From positions 186,001 to 250,000 of the forward strand of contig NZ_JABRXF010000001.1 of the NCBI RefSeq assembly GCF_013266695.1: a stretch of DNA of 64,000 bases. The letters are read 5' to 3'. Every line of letters begins with the position of its first letter. Position 1 is the stretch's first letter. Shown piece after piece: positions 21,306 through 31,165 of the stretch. The position numbers and the translations under genes were made by a program. Below the pieces are notes generated by a model, which did not search any database, was not told where the DNA came from, and saw only the letters and a list, made by a program, of their open reading frames with translations. The DNA comes from Hongsoonwoonella zoysiae (GTDB lineage: Bacteria > Pseudomonadota > Alphaproteobacteria > Rhizobiales > Stappiaceae).

Positions 21306-22415
21306 ATGTCGGACAGCACGTCTCAATCCGCCGTGGACGAACGTCTCAAAAGTGAGGGTTTCGGCGCTCGCCTGATGAAACGTCCGGAACTGGGTGCCAT
21401 CGCCGGCGTCATTCTCGTGACGGCCTTCTTTCTTGCGACGGCCGACCCCGCAATGTTCACGCTGTCTGGCGTGGTCAACTTCATGACGCCCGCCTCGCAG
21501 CTCGGAATCCTGGCCATCGGCGCCGCACTCTTGATGATCGGCGGAGAGTTCGATCTCTCCATCGGTTCGATGGTGGCTTTCGCCGGCCTCTTCTTCGCAG
21601 CCGCCACCGTGACCATGGGTTTGCCGCTCAGCATCGCGATTCCCGCGACATTCGCCTTCGCCGCACTGATGGGTTCACTTAACGGCTTCATCGTCATCCG
21701 CTCCGGCTTGCCGTCGTTCATTGTGACGCTGGCCTTCCTTTTCATCCTTCGCGGTCTGTCTCTCGTGGGGTTGAAGCTCGCCACCGGCGGCTCGACGCAG
21801 CTTCGCGGCGTGCGCGATGCGGTCGAAGGTGATTGGCTCGCCCCGTTCTTTTCCGGCGATGCTTTCGGCGGACTGTTCGCATGGCTCGCGGAAAACGGGC
21901 TGATCGAAACCTTCAAGAACGGCGCGCCGAAGGTTCCCGGTTTTCCTATCGAGATCGTCTGGTTTCTGATCATTGCGCTCCTGGCAACCTGGGTTCTGCT
22001 TCGCACACCCGTCGGAAACTGGATTTTCGCTGCGGGCGGAGACGCCAACGCCGCCACGAATTCGGGCGTGCCCGTGCGCAAGGTCAAGATCTCGCTTTTC
22101 ATGGTGACCGCATGCTGCGCGGCACTGGTGGCGATCATCACGGTGATGGATGCTGGTTCGACTGACGCGCGCCGTGGTTTCCAGAAGGAGTTCGAAGCGA
22201 TTATCGCCGCGGTCATCGGCGGCTGCCTTCTGACTGGCGGCTACGGTTCCGCAATCGGCGCATTCTTCGGGGCAACCATCTTCGGGATGGTGGTCATCGG
22301 CCTGACCTACACCTCCTTCGACCAGGACTGGTTCCAGGTGTTTCTCGGCGGAATGCTGCTGATCGCAGTTCTGTTCAACAACGCGATTCGCAAGCGCGTG
22401 ACGGGGGAGCGTTGA
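21306..22415 (+). CDS. iatP: Inositol ABC transporter, permease
   Basis: A 369-aa membrane protein of the ribose/xylose-type (RbsC) permease family with about ten spans. It includes the conserved segment [25 protein letters not shown] and [30 protein letters not shown], and late [28 protein letters not shown]. An unusually long loop ([19 protein letters not shown]...) between spans is typical of inositol-type members. GGAGGAAACC precedes the ATG. It is followed after one base by the ATPase gene. Confidence 0.88.
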   Translation: MSDSTSQSAVDERLKSEGFGARLMKRPELGAIAGVILVTAFFLATADPAMFTLSGVVNFMTPASQLGILAIGAALLMIGGEFDLSIGSMVAFAGLFFAAATVTMGLPLSIAIPATFAFAALMGSLNGFIVIRSGLPSFIVTLAFLFILRGLSLVGLKLATGGSTQLRGVRDAVEGDWLAPFFSGDAFGGLFAWLAENGLIETFKNGAPKVPGFPIEIVWFLIIALLATWVLLRTPVGNWIFAAGGDANAATNSGVPVRKVKISLFMVTACCAALVAIITVMDAGSTDARRGFQKEFEAIIAAVIGGCLLTGGYGSAIGAFFGATIFGMVVIGLTYTSFDQDWFQVFLGGMLLIAVLFNNAIRKRVTGER

Positions 22416-22416
22416 G

Positions 22417-23235
22417 ATGTCCGAAGACACAAAATTCCACCACGGCGATGTGCCGGATCGCGCGCCCATCGTTGAAATGAAAGACATCGAGAAGCACTTC
22501 GGCAACATCATCGCACTTGCCGGCGTCAGCTTCGATGTGAAGCCGGGCGAATGCCACTGCCTTCTCGGAGACAACGGCGCCGGCAAATCCACCTTCATCA
22601 AGACCATGTCCGGTGTACACAAGCCTACGAAGGGCGAGATCTATTTCGAAGGCAAACCCATGTCCTTCGACAGCCCTCGCGATGCGATGGAAGCCGGAAT
22701 TGCGACCGTGTTTCAGGATCTAGCCATGATCCCGCTGATGAGCGTGACGCGGAATTTCTTTATGGGACGCGAGCCGACGAAGGGCAGCGGGCCGCTGAAG
22801 CGGCTGGACATCGACAAAATGAACGCGACGACCATGGAGGAGATGCGCCGTATGGGCATCAACCTGCGCGCCCCCGACCAGGCCGTGGGGACCCTTTCGG
22901 GTGGCGAACGGCAAACGGTCGCGATCGCGCGCGCGGTGTATTTCGGCGCCAAGATCCTGATCCTCGACGAGCCGACCTCGGCCCTTGGCGTGCGGCAGAC
23001 GTCGAACGTTCTGGCCACCATCGACAAGGTGCGCAAACAGGGGATCGGCGTGGTCTTCATCAGCCATAACGTGCGCCATGCCCTGGCAGTGGGAGACCGG
23101 TTCACGGTGCTCAACCGGGGCAAGACGCTCGGCACGGCGAAGCGGGGCGAGATCTCGCCGGAAGAGCTGCAGGACCTGATGGCGGGCGGCCAAGAACTTG
23201 CCGAACTCGAAGGCTCGCTTGGCGGGACGGTCTGA
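22417..23235 (+). CDS. iatA: Inositol ABC transporter, ATP-binding protein
   Basis: This 272-aa single-domain ATPase carries Walker A GDNGAGKS, signature LSGGERQ and Walker [13 protein letters not shown], followed by the switch His in [10 protein letters not shown]. Most sugar ATPases of this class (RbsA-like) are duplicated, about 500 aa; this one has one nucleotide domain, so it should function as a homodimer. Its last base overlaps the iolC start (TGATG), indicating translational coupling. Confidence 0.88.
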   Translation: MSEDTKFHHGDVPDRAPIVEMKDIEKHFGNIIALAGVSFDVKPGECHCLLGDNGAGKSTFIKTMSGVHKPTKGEIYFEGKPMSFDSPRDAMEAGIATVFQDLAMIPLMSVTRNFFMGREPTKGSGPLKRLDIDKMNATTMEEMRRMGINLRAPDQAVGTLSGGERQTVAIARAVYFGAKILILDEPTSALGVRQTSNVLATIDKVRKQGIGVVFISHNVRHALAVGDRFTVLNRGKTLGTAKRGEISPEELQDLMAGGQELAELEGSLGGTV

Positions 23236-25148
23236 TGCCCAAAACCCTTGATCTGATCACCATCGGCCGAAGCTCCGTAGACCTTTACGGAGCACAGATC
23301 GGCGGCCGCCTCGAAGACATGGGTTCCTTCGACAAGTACATCGGAGGCTCTCCCACCAACATTGCTTGCGGTACAGCGCGACTGGGGCTGAAGTCGGCGG
23401 TCATCACCGCTGTCGGTGACGAGAATATGGGCCGCTTTATCCGCGAGCAGCTTGAACGTGAGGGCGTCGACACCCGCGGTGTCAAAACCGATCCCGAGCG
23501 TCTGACGGCGCTTGTCCTGCTCGGCATCCGCGACCAAGAGCAGTTCCCGCTGATCTTCTATCGCGAGAACTGCGCCGACATGGGCCTTACGGTTGACGAC
23601 ATCGATCCGGACTTCATCCGCGAGGCGCGCGCGGTCGTGGCCACCGGCACCCATCTGAGCCACCCGCGCGTGGAAGCCGCCACGATAAAGGCTCTCGAAA
23701 TCGCGCGCGAGGCGGGGATGAAAACCGCGCTCGATATCGACTACCGGCCGAACCTGTGGGGCGTCGCGGGTCATGGCGAGGGCGAGAGCCGGTTCGTCGC
23801 CAGCGAGCGGGTCACGTCCAAGCTGCAGTCGACCCTGCACCTCTTCGACCTGATCGTCGGCACCGAAGAGGAATTTCATATCGCGGGCGGCACCACCGAC
23901 ACGGTGGCGGCGCTGCGCGCGGTGCGTGCCGTCTCGAAAGCGACGCTCGTGTGCAAGCGCGGCCCGCTTGGGGCTGTGGCCTTCGCCGGCGAGGTGGCGG
24001 ACACGCTGAATGAGGGCGAGAGCGGCCCCGGCTTCCCGATCGAGGTCTTCAACGTCCTCGGCGCGGGTGACGGGTTCATGTCCGGCCTGCTGAAAGGCTG
24101 GCTCGACGGTGAGGACTGGCCGACCGCGCTCAAATACGCCAACGCCTGCGGCGCCTTCGCGGTCAGCCGGCACGGCTGCACCCCGGCCTATCCGAGTTGG
24201 GAAGAGATGCAGTTCTTCTTCCGGCGGGGGATCATACGGCCGGATCTGCGAAACGACGTGGAGCTTGAACAGATCCATTGGGCGACGAACCGCAAGGGCG
24301 ATTGGTCGACGATGCGGGTCTTCGCCTTCGACCATCGCCTCCAGATGGAGGAAATGGACGGCGCGACGAACGAAAAGATCGGCCGGTTCAAGGAGTTGTG
24401 CCTAAAAGCCGCTCTTGGTGTCCAGGGCGGTGCGGCGGGCTACGGCATTCTCTGCGATGGCCGGCTCGGCCGTGATGCCCTCTACAAGGCTGCCGGCACA
24501 GGCCTGTGGATCGGCCGCCCGGTCGAATGGCCGGGCTCCCGGCCGCTCGCGCTCGAGCCGCAGATTGGCCCCGATTACGGCCGGCTCAGGGAATGGCCGC
24601 GCAATCAGGTGGTGAAGTGCCTGTGCTTCTGCCATCCGGATGACGATGAGGGCATGTGGCAAGCGCAGGAGCAGACGGTGCTGCGCATTTTCCACGCCGC
24701 CCGGCGAAACGATCTCGAGTTCCTGCTGGAGGTGATCCCCTCCAAATGCGGGCCCGTCGATGACGATACGAGCGCCATGGTAATCCAGCGTTTCTACGAT
24801 CTCGGCGTCTACCCAGACTGGTGGAAGCTCGAACCGTTCAAGACCGAAGCCGCCTGGCAGCAAGCCGTCGACGCCATCGAACGGAACGACCCGCATACCC
24901 GTGGCATCGTGGTGCTGGGCCTCGATGCGCCGGAAGACGAACTGGCCGCCAGCTTCGCGCTTGCCGCCGGGCAGCCGCTCGTAAAGGGATTTGCGGTCGG
25001 CCGCACGATCTTCGGTCAGGCGGCACGCGACTGGATGGCCGGCATGATCACCGATGAAGAGGCCGTCCGCATGATGGCCGACAACTACACGCGGCTTTGC
25101 CGCATATGGGACGAGGCCCGCTCCCGGGCCGCTGGGGAAGCCAAATGA
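23235..25148 (+). CDS. iolC: 5-Dehydro-2-deoxygluconokinase fused to a DUF2090 (aldolase-like) domain
   Basis: A 637-aa two-domain protein. Residues 1-325 are a PfkB/ribokinase-family sugar kinase (IGRSSVDLYGAQIGG, GGSPTNIACGTARLG, and the catalytic NVLGAGDGF with Asp near 279). It phosphorylates 5-dehydro-2-deoxygluconate. Residues about 335-637 are DUF2090, related to class I aldolases (MRVFAFDHRLQMEEMDG start, VKGFAVGRTIFGQAARDWMAG near the end). DUF2090 plausibly supplies the aldolase (IolJ-like) step that splits 5-dehydro-2-deoxy-6-phosphogluconate; no separate iolJ is present here. Overlaps iolD by ATGA. Confidence 0.92.
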   Translation: MPKTLDLITIGRSSVDLYGAQIGGRLEDMGSFDKYIGGSPTNIACGTARLGLKSAVITAVGDENMGRFIREQLEREGVDTRGVKTDPERLTALVLLGIRDQEQFPLIFYRENCADMGLTVDDIDPDFIREARAVVATGTHLSHPRVEAATIKALEIAREAGMKTALDIDYRPNLWGVAGHGEGESRFVASERVTSKLQSTLHLFDLIVGTEEEFHIAGGTTDTVAALRAVRAVSKATLVCKRGPLGAVAFAGEVADTLNEGESGPGFPIEVFNVLGAGDGFMSGLLKGWLDGEDWPTALKYANACGAFAVSRHGCTPAYPSWEEMQFFFRRGIIRPDLRNDVELEQIHWATNRKGDWSTMRVFAFDHRLQMEEMDGATNEKIGRFKELCLKAALGVQGGAAGYGILCDGRLGRDALYKAAGTGLWIGRPVEWPGSRPLALEPQIGPDYGRLREWPRNQVVKCLCFCHPDDDEGMWQAQEQTVLRIFHAARRNDLEFLLEVIPSKCGPVDDDTSAMVIQRFYDLGVYPDWWKLEPFKTEAAWQQAVDAIERNDPHTRGIVVLGLDAPEDELAASFALAAGQPLVKGFAVGRTIFGQAARDWMAGMITDEEAVRMMADNYTRLCRIWDEARSRAAGEAK

Positions 25149-26971
25149 ACAAGACCATCCGCCTCACCGCCGCCCAAGCTCTGGTAAAATGGCTCTCCGT
25201 CCAGATGAATGAAGACGGCGTGCGCTTCATCGACGGGGTGTGGGCGATCTTCGGACACGGCAATGTGGCCGGGCTCGGGGAAGCATTGCACGGGATCGGC
25301 GACGCGCTTCCGACCTGGCGCGGGCAGAACGAGCAGACCATGGCCCACACGGCAATCGCCTTCGCCAAGGCGTCGAAGCGCCGCCGCGCGATGGCCGTGA
25401 CCTCCTCCATCGGCCCAGGCGCCACGAACATGGTCACCGCCGCCGCCCTCGCCCACGCGAACCGGCTGCCGGTTCTCCTGATCCCGGGCGATATCTTCGC
25501 GAACCGCGCGCCCGACCCGGTGCTTCAGCAGATCGAGGATTTCGACGACGGGACCGTCAGCGCCAACGACTGTTTCCGGCCCGTTTCCCGCTATTTCGAC
25601 CGGATTTCACGCCCCGAACAGCTTTTGAGCGCGCTTCCGCGCGCGCTGCAGACGATGACCGATCCGGCAAAATGCGGTCCCGTGACGCTTGCCTTCTGCC
25701 AGGACGTGCAGGCAGAGGCCCATGACTATCCGGAAAGCTTCTTCGAGCCCAGGATATGGCGTATCCGCCGGCCCGAGCCCGACCGGGCGGAACTGGAGGC
25801 GGTTGTCGCGGCGCTGAAAGCCGCCGAACGCCCAGTGATCGTCGCCGGCGGCGGGGTGCTCTATTCTTGCGCCGAGCAAACGCTCCTCGACTTCGCGAAA
25901 AAGCACAACATTCCGGTGGCCGAGACCCAGGCGGGGAAAGGGGCAATCGACTGGAAAGAAGAAGTGAACCTCGGTTCTCCCGGCGTCACCGGCGGGGACG
26001 CGGCGAACGCCGCTCTCGCCCAGGCCGACCTGATCCTTGGTGTGGGCACGCGCTTCCAGGATTTCACCACGGGCTCCTGGACCGTCTTCGCCAACCCCGC
26101 TCGTAAGCTCGTGTCGATCAACGTCACGGGTTACGACGCGGCCAAGCATGGCGCGCTTCCTCTTCTTGCCGATGCGAAGGTGGCGCTCGAGAGGATGGAG
26201 GCCATGCTTGGCGACAAGCGCTGGCCCGACCGCGACCGTGAAGCCCGCGCCGCCTGGTTTGAGACGACCGACGCCGTCATGGCCGCGCCGAACCGGCAGG
26301 GCCCTCCCACCGATGCGCAAGTGATCGGCGCCGTGCAGCGGCAGGCGACGCCCGACACGCTGGTGATGTGCGCCGCGGGCACGATGCCAGGCGCGCTTCA
26401 CACGCTGTGGCGGTCGAGCCAGGGCGGCTACCACATGGAATACGGCTTTTCCTGCATGGGCTACGAAATCGCGGGTGCCATGGGCATCAAGCTCGCGAGG
26501 CCGGAAGCCGACGTTATCTGCTTCGTCGGCGACGGCAGCTACATGATGGCCAATTCCGAACTGGCAACGGCGGTGATGCGCAAGGTGCCGTTCACCATCA
26601 TCCTGACCGACAATCGTGGATACGGCTGCATCAACCGGCTGCAAATGGCGACCGGCGGTGCGGAGTTCAACAATCTCTACGCCTCCGCCAACGTCGAAGC
26701 GCAGCCGGAGATCAATTTCGTGGCGCATGCCGCCGCGATGGGGGCACACGCCGTCAAGGCATCCGACATTGCCGATCTGGAGGCAAGGATCGATGAGGCG
26801 CGCGGCAGGGACGTCCCCTCCGTCATCGTCATCGACACCGACCCCTATCCAGGCACCGGTGCCGGCGGGCACTGGTGGGACGTCGCGGTGCCCGAAGTTT
26901 CCAAACGGGCGGAAGTGAAGGAAGCCCGGGCGAATTATGTCAAACAGACCGCGCTTCAGCGCGCCGACTGA
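25145..26971 (+). CDS. iolD: 3D-(3,5/4)-trihydroxycyclohexane-1,2-dione acylhydrolase
   Basis: A 608-aa thiamine-diphosphate enzyme that opens the inositol-derived ring to 5-deoxyglucuronate. The N-terminal pyrimidine-binding domain is seen (VWAIFGHGNVAGLGEAL, then TSSIGPGATNMVTAAALAHANRLPVLLIPGD). The central domain and the PP domain with the GDGSYMMANSE motif (about residue 461) and downstream N in TIILTDNRGYGCI complete the family. Length matches IolD (about 610-640). ATG 25145 overlaps the iolC stop and follows GGGGAAG; an upstream in-frame start at 25097 would lie inside iolC. Confidence 0.94.
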   Translation: MNKTIRLTAAQALVKWLSVQMNEDGVRFIDGVWAIFGHGNVAGLGEALHGIGDALPTWRGQNEQTMAHTAIAFAKASKRRRAMAVTSSIGPGATNMVTAAALAHANRLPVLLIPGDIFANRAPDPVLQQIEDFDDGTVSANDCFRPVSRYFDRISRPEQLLSALPRALQTMTDPAKCGPVTLAFCQDVQAEAHDYPESFFEPRIWRIRRPEPDRAELEAVVAALKAAERPVIVAGGGVLYSCAEQTLLDFAKKHNIPVAETQAGKGAIDWKEEVNLGSPGVTGGDAANAALAQADLILGVGTRFQDFTTGSWTVFANPARKLVSINVTGYDAAKHGALPLLADAKVALERMEAMLGDKRWPDRDREARAAWFETTDAVMAAPNRQGPPTDAQVIGAVQRQATPDTLVMCAAGTMPGALHTLWRSSQGGYHMEYGFSCMGYEIAGAMGIKLARPEADVICFVGDGSYMMANSELATAVMRKVPFTIILTDNRGYGCINRLQMATGGAEFNNLYASANVEAQPEINFVAHAAAMGAHAVKASDIADLEARIDEARGRDVPSVIVIDTDPYPGTGAGGHWWDVAVPEVSKRAEVKEARANYVKQTALQRAD

Positions 26972-26983
26972 GGATCATCGGGA

Positions 26984-27889
26984 ATGAGTGTGAAGATAGG
27001 CATTTCGCCCATCGCATGGCAGAACGACGACCTGCCGGACCTGACGGCCGACTACACGATGGAACAGGCGCTGAGCGAGGCGCGCGAGATCGGCTACACC
27101 GGTGTCGAGCGTGGCCGGCGGATGCCCCAGGAGACCGAGGCGCTGCGGGCTTATCTGGAAAAATACGACATCGCGCTTTGCGGCGGATGGTGCTCAGGCA
27201 ATCTTCTCATCAACGACGTTGAGACCGAGAAGCAGGCCGTGCGCCAGCAGGTTCGCCAATTCGCCGCCCTCAATGCGCCCTGCATCGTCTACGCCGAATG
27301 CTCAAATACCGTGCAAGGCGACATCGGTACACCCGTCAACAACCGTCCGAAACTCGACCGGGATGCCGTGAAGGCCTATGGGCTCAAACTTGGCGAACTT
27401 GCGAAATGGATGGCCGATGAGGGCGTGCCGCTCGCCTATCACCACCACATGGGCTCCTTCATCGAAGATGGGGAAGACATCGACCGGCTGATGGAGTTCA
27501 CGCCGAAGGAGGTGCACCTGCTCTACGATACCGGGCATCTCTGGTTCGGCGGAGGCGACGTGCTGGGCACGCTCAGAAAGTGGCGCGAGCGGGTTCTGCA
27601 CGTCCATTTCAAGGATGTGCGTCCCGACGTGATCCGCGACGTTCGGGATAACGACAAGAGCTTTCTCGATGCGGTGATCGCCGGTGCCTTCACCGTGCCG
27701 GGCGATGGCGCCATCGATTTCCAGCCCATCGCGGATGAACTCAAGGCGATGGACTACGCGGGCTGGATCGTCGTCGAAGCGGAGCAGGATCCCGCGAAGG
27801 CCCCGCCATACGAATACTCCAAGAAGGGCTACGACCACATTGTCGAGATCTGCGCACGATCCGGCCTGACCATCGAAAGCCGCAGCTGA
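26984..27889 (+). CDS. iolE: myo-Inosose-2 dehydratase
   Basis: This 301-aa TIM-barrel protein of the xylose-isomerase-like superfamily dehydrates 2-keto-myo-inositol. Family marks are IGISPIAWQNDDLPD at the start, GGWCSGNLL, YHHHMGSFIE, LLYDTGHLWFGGGD, LHVHFKDVRPDV (divalent metal ligands) and the terminal GWIVVEAEQDPAKAPPYEYSK tail. GAGGATCATCGGGA precedes the ATG. It lies 12 bases after iolD. Confidence 0.95.
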   Translation: MSVKIGISPIAWQNDDLPDLTADYTMEQALSEAREIGYTGVERGRRMPQETEALRAYLEKYDIALCGGWCSGNLLINDVETEKQAVRQQVRQFAALNAPCIVYAECSNTVQGDIGTPVNNRPKLDRDAVKAYGLKLGELAKWMADEGVPLAYHHHMGSFIEDGEDIDRLMEFTPKEVHLLYDTGHLWFGGGDVLGTLRKWRERVLHVHFKDVRPDVIRDVRDNDKSFLDAVIAGAFTVPGDGAIDFQPIADELKAMDYAGWIVVEAEQDPAKAPPYEYSKKGYDHIVEICARSGLTIESRS

Positions 27890-27903
27890 GCGGAGAGCAC
27901 GAC

Positions 27904-28710
27904 ATGACCGATCTTTTGAGAAAGCCTTTCGGAACCCGCGGCAAGGTTCACGAGATCACGCCAGAAACGGCCGGCTGGCGATACGTCGGCTTTTCGCTCT
28001 ACCGCCTTCGCGCGGGCGATACGGCGGCGGAAGCGACGGGCGAGCGCGAGGTGATCCTCGTCATGGTCGAGGGGAAAGCCGCAATCCGGGGCGCGGGGCA
28101 GGACTGGGGCGTTCTCGGCGAGCGAATGAATGTCTTCGAGAAGTCGCCGCCGCATTGCCTCTACCTGCCGAACGGCACCGAATGGGGAGCGGTCGCCGAG
28201 ACCGACTGCGTCATCGCCGTCTGCTCCGCTCCCGGCAAGGGCGGGCACGAGGCGCGCAGGATCGGTCCGGACGGCATCACGCTGACGGAGCGCGGCAAGG
28301 GAACGAATACGCGCCACATCAACAACATCGCCATGGAAAATGAGGACTACTGCGACGCGCTTCTCGTCACCGAGGTTTTCACCCCCGCCGGACACTGGTC
28401 TTCCTACCCGAGCCACCGGCATGACGAGGACGATTACCCCCGCATCACCTATCTGGAAGAGACCTATTACCACCGCCTGAACCCGGCTGAGGGGTTCGGC
28501 ATCCAGCGGGTTTACACCGACGATGGCCAACTCGACGAGACGATGGCGGTCGCCGATGGCGATGTGGTGCTTGTCCCGCGTGGACACCACCCATGCGGCG
28601 CGCCCTACGGCTTCGAGATGTATTATCTCAACGTCATGGCCGGCCCCTTGCGCAAGTGGCGGTTCGTGCCGGCGCCGGAGGTCGAGTGGATCATGAAGCG
28701 CGACGCATGA
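27904..28710 (+). CDS. iolB: 5-Deoxy-glucuronate isomerase
   Basis: A 268-aa double-cupin isomerase that turns 5-deoxyglucuronate into 5-dehydro-2-deoxygluconate, the IolC substrate. The characteristic block HWSSYPSHRHDEDDYPRITYLEETYYHRL supplies metal-binding His and Glu residues, followed by DGDVVLVPRGHHPCGAPYGFEMYYLNVMAGP. It is the last gene of the operon. iolA (methylmalonate-semialdehyde dehydrogenase) is not in the window. Confidence 0.95.
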   Translation: MTDLLRKPFGTRGKVHEITPETAGWRYVGFSLYRLRAGDTAAEATGEREVILVMVEGKAAIRGAGQDWGVLGERMNVFEKSPPHCLYLPNGTEWGAVAETDCVIAVCSAPGKGGHEARRIGPDGITLTERGKGTNTRHINNIAMENEDYCDALLVTEVFTPAGHWSSYPSHRHDEDDYPRITYLEETYYHRLNPAEGFGIQRVYTDDGQLDETMAVADGDVVLVPRGHHPCGAPYGFEMYYLNVMAGPLRKWRFVPAPEVEWIMKRDA

Positions 28711-28734
28711 ACCTCAGCAGGCGCGGGCGGAACG

Positions 28735-28754
28735 ACCGCGACCATGCGGTTTTT
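28735..28754 (+). terminator. Terminator after the iol operon
   Basis: ACCGC (28735-28739) and GCGGT (28746-28750) pair around GACCAT and run into TTTTT. A wider GC-rich dyad (gcgcg..cggaa / ttccgcgcgc) surrounds it. The 72-base gap separates the convergent iolB and tartrate dehydrogenase genes, so it may work in both directions. Confidence 0.5.
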
Positions 28755-28782
28755 CCGCGCGCCCCAACCTGTTTGCGGGGCT

Positions 28783-29856
28783 TCAGAAATTCGCCCCCCG
28801 GATGGCATCGCAGACCGCGTCGGTCACTTCCTGAGTGGTTGCATTTCCGCCGATGTCGGGTGTCATGATCCCGGCTTCGCAAACCTTTTCCACGGCAATC
28901 ATCAGCCGCTCCGCCGCCTTCGTCTCGCCCAGATGGTCGAGCATTCGGGACGCGGTCCAGAATGTCGCGACCGGGTTCGCGATGCCCTTTCCGGCAATGT
29001 CGAAGGCCGATCCGTGGATGGGCTCGAACATGGACGGGAAACGGCGTTCAGGATCGATGTTGGCGGTCGGCGCAACGCCGAGGCTGCCGGCCAGGGCGCC
29101 CGCAAGGTCCGACAGGATATCGGCGTGCAGGTTGGTCGCGACGATCGTGTCGAGGCTCCGTGGGTCCTTCACCATTCGCACGGTCATGGCGTCGACCAGC
29201 ATCTTGTCCCAGGTCACATCCGGGAACTCGCGCGCCACTTCGGCGGCGATCTCGTCCCACATCACCATGCCGTGCCGCTGGGCGTTCGATTTCGTAACCA
29301 CCGTTAACATTTTGCGAGGGCGCGACAGCGCCAGCCCGAAGGCGAACCTCATGATGCGCGTTACGCCGGCGCGCGTGAAAATCGCGGTTTCGGTGCCGAT
29401 TTCTTCAGGAAACCCCTTGTGTGCACGGCCACCATGGCCGGAATATTCGCCTTCCGAGTTTTCCCGCACGATCACCCAGTCGAGATCGCCGGGCCCGACA
29501 CCCGCCAGAGGGGATGCGATCCCCGGCAGGATTCTGGTCGGCCGCACGTTCGCGTATTGGTCCAGGCCCTGGCAGATCGGCAGGCGCAAGCCCCAGAGCG
29601 TCACATGGTCCGGCACGTCCGGTGCGCCCACGGCGCCGAAGAAGATCGCATCGAATTCCTTCAATTGCTGCGGGCCGTCTTCGGGCATCAACGCGCCGGT
29701 GCGCTTGTAACGCTCCGAACCCCAGTCGAAATGCGTTACGTCGAGCGAGAAACCGCCATCGCGCTTTTCCAGCGCTTCGAGTGCCTGGAGTCCCGCGGCG
29801 ATCACCTCGGGCCCGATCCCATCGGCGGGAATGGCGGCGATCCTGTAATGCTTCAT
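28783..29856 (-). CDS. ttuC: Tartrate dehydrogenase / D-malate dehydrogenase (decarboxylating)
   Basis: A 357-aa enzyme of the isocitrate/isopropylmalate dehydrogenase family. The tartrate/D-malate subgroup is suggested by IAAIPADGIGPEVIAAGLQAL, LRLPICQGLDQYANVRPTRILPG, VIVRENSEGEYSGHGGRAHKG, the catalytic KSNAQRHGMVMWDE and the metal-binding segment VDAMTVRMVKDPRSLDTIVATNLHADILSD. It oxidises tartrate or D-malate with Mn2+/Mg2+ and NAD. The ATG follows CCATGAAG-free DNA with a weak ribosome site. It stands alone, convergent with iolB, next to a glyoxylate-assimilation locus with which it might share C2-C4 acid metabolism. Confidence 0.85.
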   Translation of the reverse strand: MKHYRIAAIPADGIGPEVIAAGLQALEALEKRDGGFSLDVTHFDWGSERYKRTGALMPEDGPQQLKEFDAIFFGAVGAPDVPDHVTLWGLRLPICQGLDQYANVRPTRILPGIASPLAGVGPGDLDWVIVRENSEGEYSGHGGRAHKGFPEEIGTETAIFTRAGVTRIMRFAFGLALSRPRKMLTVVTKSNAQRHGMVMWDEIAAEVAREFPDVTWDKMLVDAMTVRMVKDPRSLDTIVATNLHADILSDLAGALAGSLGVAPTANIDPERRFPSMFEPIHGSAFDIAGKGIANPVATFWTASRMLDHLGETKAAERLMIAVEKVCEAGIMTPDIGGNATTQEVTDAVCDAIRGANF

Positions 29857-30101
29857 GGAAGAATTCCGATTTTGATCATTCGTGGTTGGGCCGGATTTGA
29901 CACCGGAGGCGGCGAATGGTTGCGCTACTGTGTATCACTGTTCGCCGGCATAGCTTTGGCGATTATCATGTGTGCGAGATCATGAACTCATGAATCCGGC
30001 GGTATTGCCAAGAGTTCGATCTGGAAGGATACGAGAAGCAGGAGTGCGGGATTGCGGACCTCGCGAAACCAGAGGACGGGCCAACGGCCTACTGAAAAAA
30101 T
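29857..30101. other. Divergent intergenic region
   Basis: 245 bases between ttuC and the orphan gene. Two TCATGA palindromes spaced by two bases (near 29984-29997) are the only symmetric feature noticed. No gene is supported. Confidence 0.3.
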
Positions 30102-31112
30102 ATGACTGCGATAAAAGAAAAAATCGTCCTCTGGACCCGCAGAATACTTCCCGCCGCCACGCAAAGCGACTTTCAGAAGAAAAAGACGGATTTTTCAGTA
30201 ACTTCGAAATCCGAAAACAGTGCTTTTTCGACCTACGCATCCTTATATCTTTATGAAGGCGATCTGGGCGTCGAATGCAATTCGGGGGAGATATTCTGCA
30301 AGCGCGGAATGGTAAAAAACCGGCCGCAGCAAAGAGCAGAGTTTTTTCAGCCCCAATTTCCCGGCATCAAGGCGGTTGTTACGCGCAAAGGGCGCGCCTA
30401 TGACGCCATTGTGGCCGTCAACCATGCACTCCCGGCGAATTTTCGGACACTTTGCCTGGTTGTCCTGGCAAACAGGGCCTTGTTCGAAGAGGCCGGGATC
30501 CCGGAAGAAACGCCGCTTTTCGTAAGCCTGAATATCGGCGCGCTGCCTCACATGCAGGACGCTCTCGAAGCAGGCTACTTCCTGCCCGGGCCGACACTGA
30601 TGACCTGGCAGCGGGAATTCGTAAAAGCGGGGCGGATATACGAACTGGATTTCCCTGTACCTTCAGGATCCGTCATATCCAAAACCGCGGAACGCGCGAG
30701 AAAAACGTTTGACGTTCGTTCCACCACTTCGAATTCTGTCGTTTTCCTGGCCCCGAACGAAGGCTCCTTCGCGAAGTCCGAGTATGTCGAAGCGTTCCGG
30801 CAGGACCCGAAGTTTGACGCGGATCAGGTTCAATTCGTGGCCCCCGAGCGGGCCAGACTTGGCGAGATCGTCAAAGGCGTTGCAAACGCTGCCTGCCTGG
30901 TCGGGCCAACCTCGCCCTACCTCGCCGCCGCGATCTTCCGCTTACCAGACAGGGTATCCCTCGTTGAAATTACGGATGATGGAGAGCCAGACCCTTTCCA
31001 TAAAGAATTGATCTCGTCTTTGGGCGGAAATTACGTATCCGTCTCCAATGATGCTTCCAGGATCATGGCTGCCGTAAACGAGATCTGCCCAGATACAATT
31101 CTGAACGAGTAA
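30102..31112 (+). CDS. Orphan protein, possibly glycosyltransferase-61-like
   Basis: 336 aa, not recognised with confidence. Residues 1-60 are Lys/Ser-rich and hydrophilic. The later part alternates strands and helices (LCLVVLANRALFEEAG, VFLAPNEGSFAKSEYVEAF, QVQFVAPERARLGEIVKGVANAACLVGPTSPYLAAAIF). That C-terminal plan (R-rich strand, FV.PE..., then a GP.S..L.. segment) loosely recalls family 61 glycosyltransferases, but the usual conserved His and Glu are not obvious. There is no signal peptide or membrane span. Base composition is less GC-rich than neighbours, especially at the 5' end, hinting at transfer. It stands alone between unrelated loci. Confidence 0.55.
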   Translation: MTAIKEKIVLWTRRILPAATQSDFQKKKTDFSVTSKSENSAFSTYASLYLYEGDLGVECNSGEIFCKRGMVKNRPQQRAEFFQPQFPGIKAVVTRKGRAYDAIVAVNHALPANFRTLCLVVLANRALFEEAGIPEETPLFVSLNIGALPHMQDALEAGYFLPGPTLMTWQREFVKAGRIYELDFPVPSGSVISKTAERARKTFDVRSTTSNSVVFLAPNEGSFAKSEYVEAFRQDPKFDADQVQFVAPERARLGEIVKGVANAACLVGPTSPYLAAAIFRLPDRVSLVEITDDGEPDPFHKELISSLGGNYVSVSNDASRIMAAVNEICPDTILNE

Positions 31113-31165
31113 TTTCGATAAACATTACCTGGCCGATTGATCGTATCGACAAAGCCGATTTCCGA

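Noticed and set aside
22713-24335. 540-codon minus-strand open frame across iatA and iolC
   Set aside because: It is opposite two clear family genes and has no recognisable motif; a typical GC-rich antisense frame.
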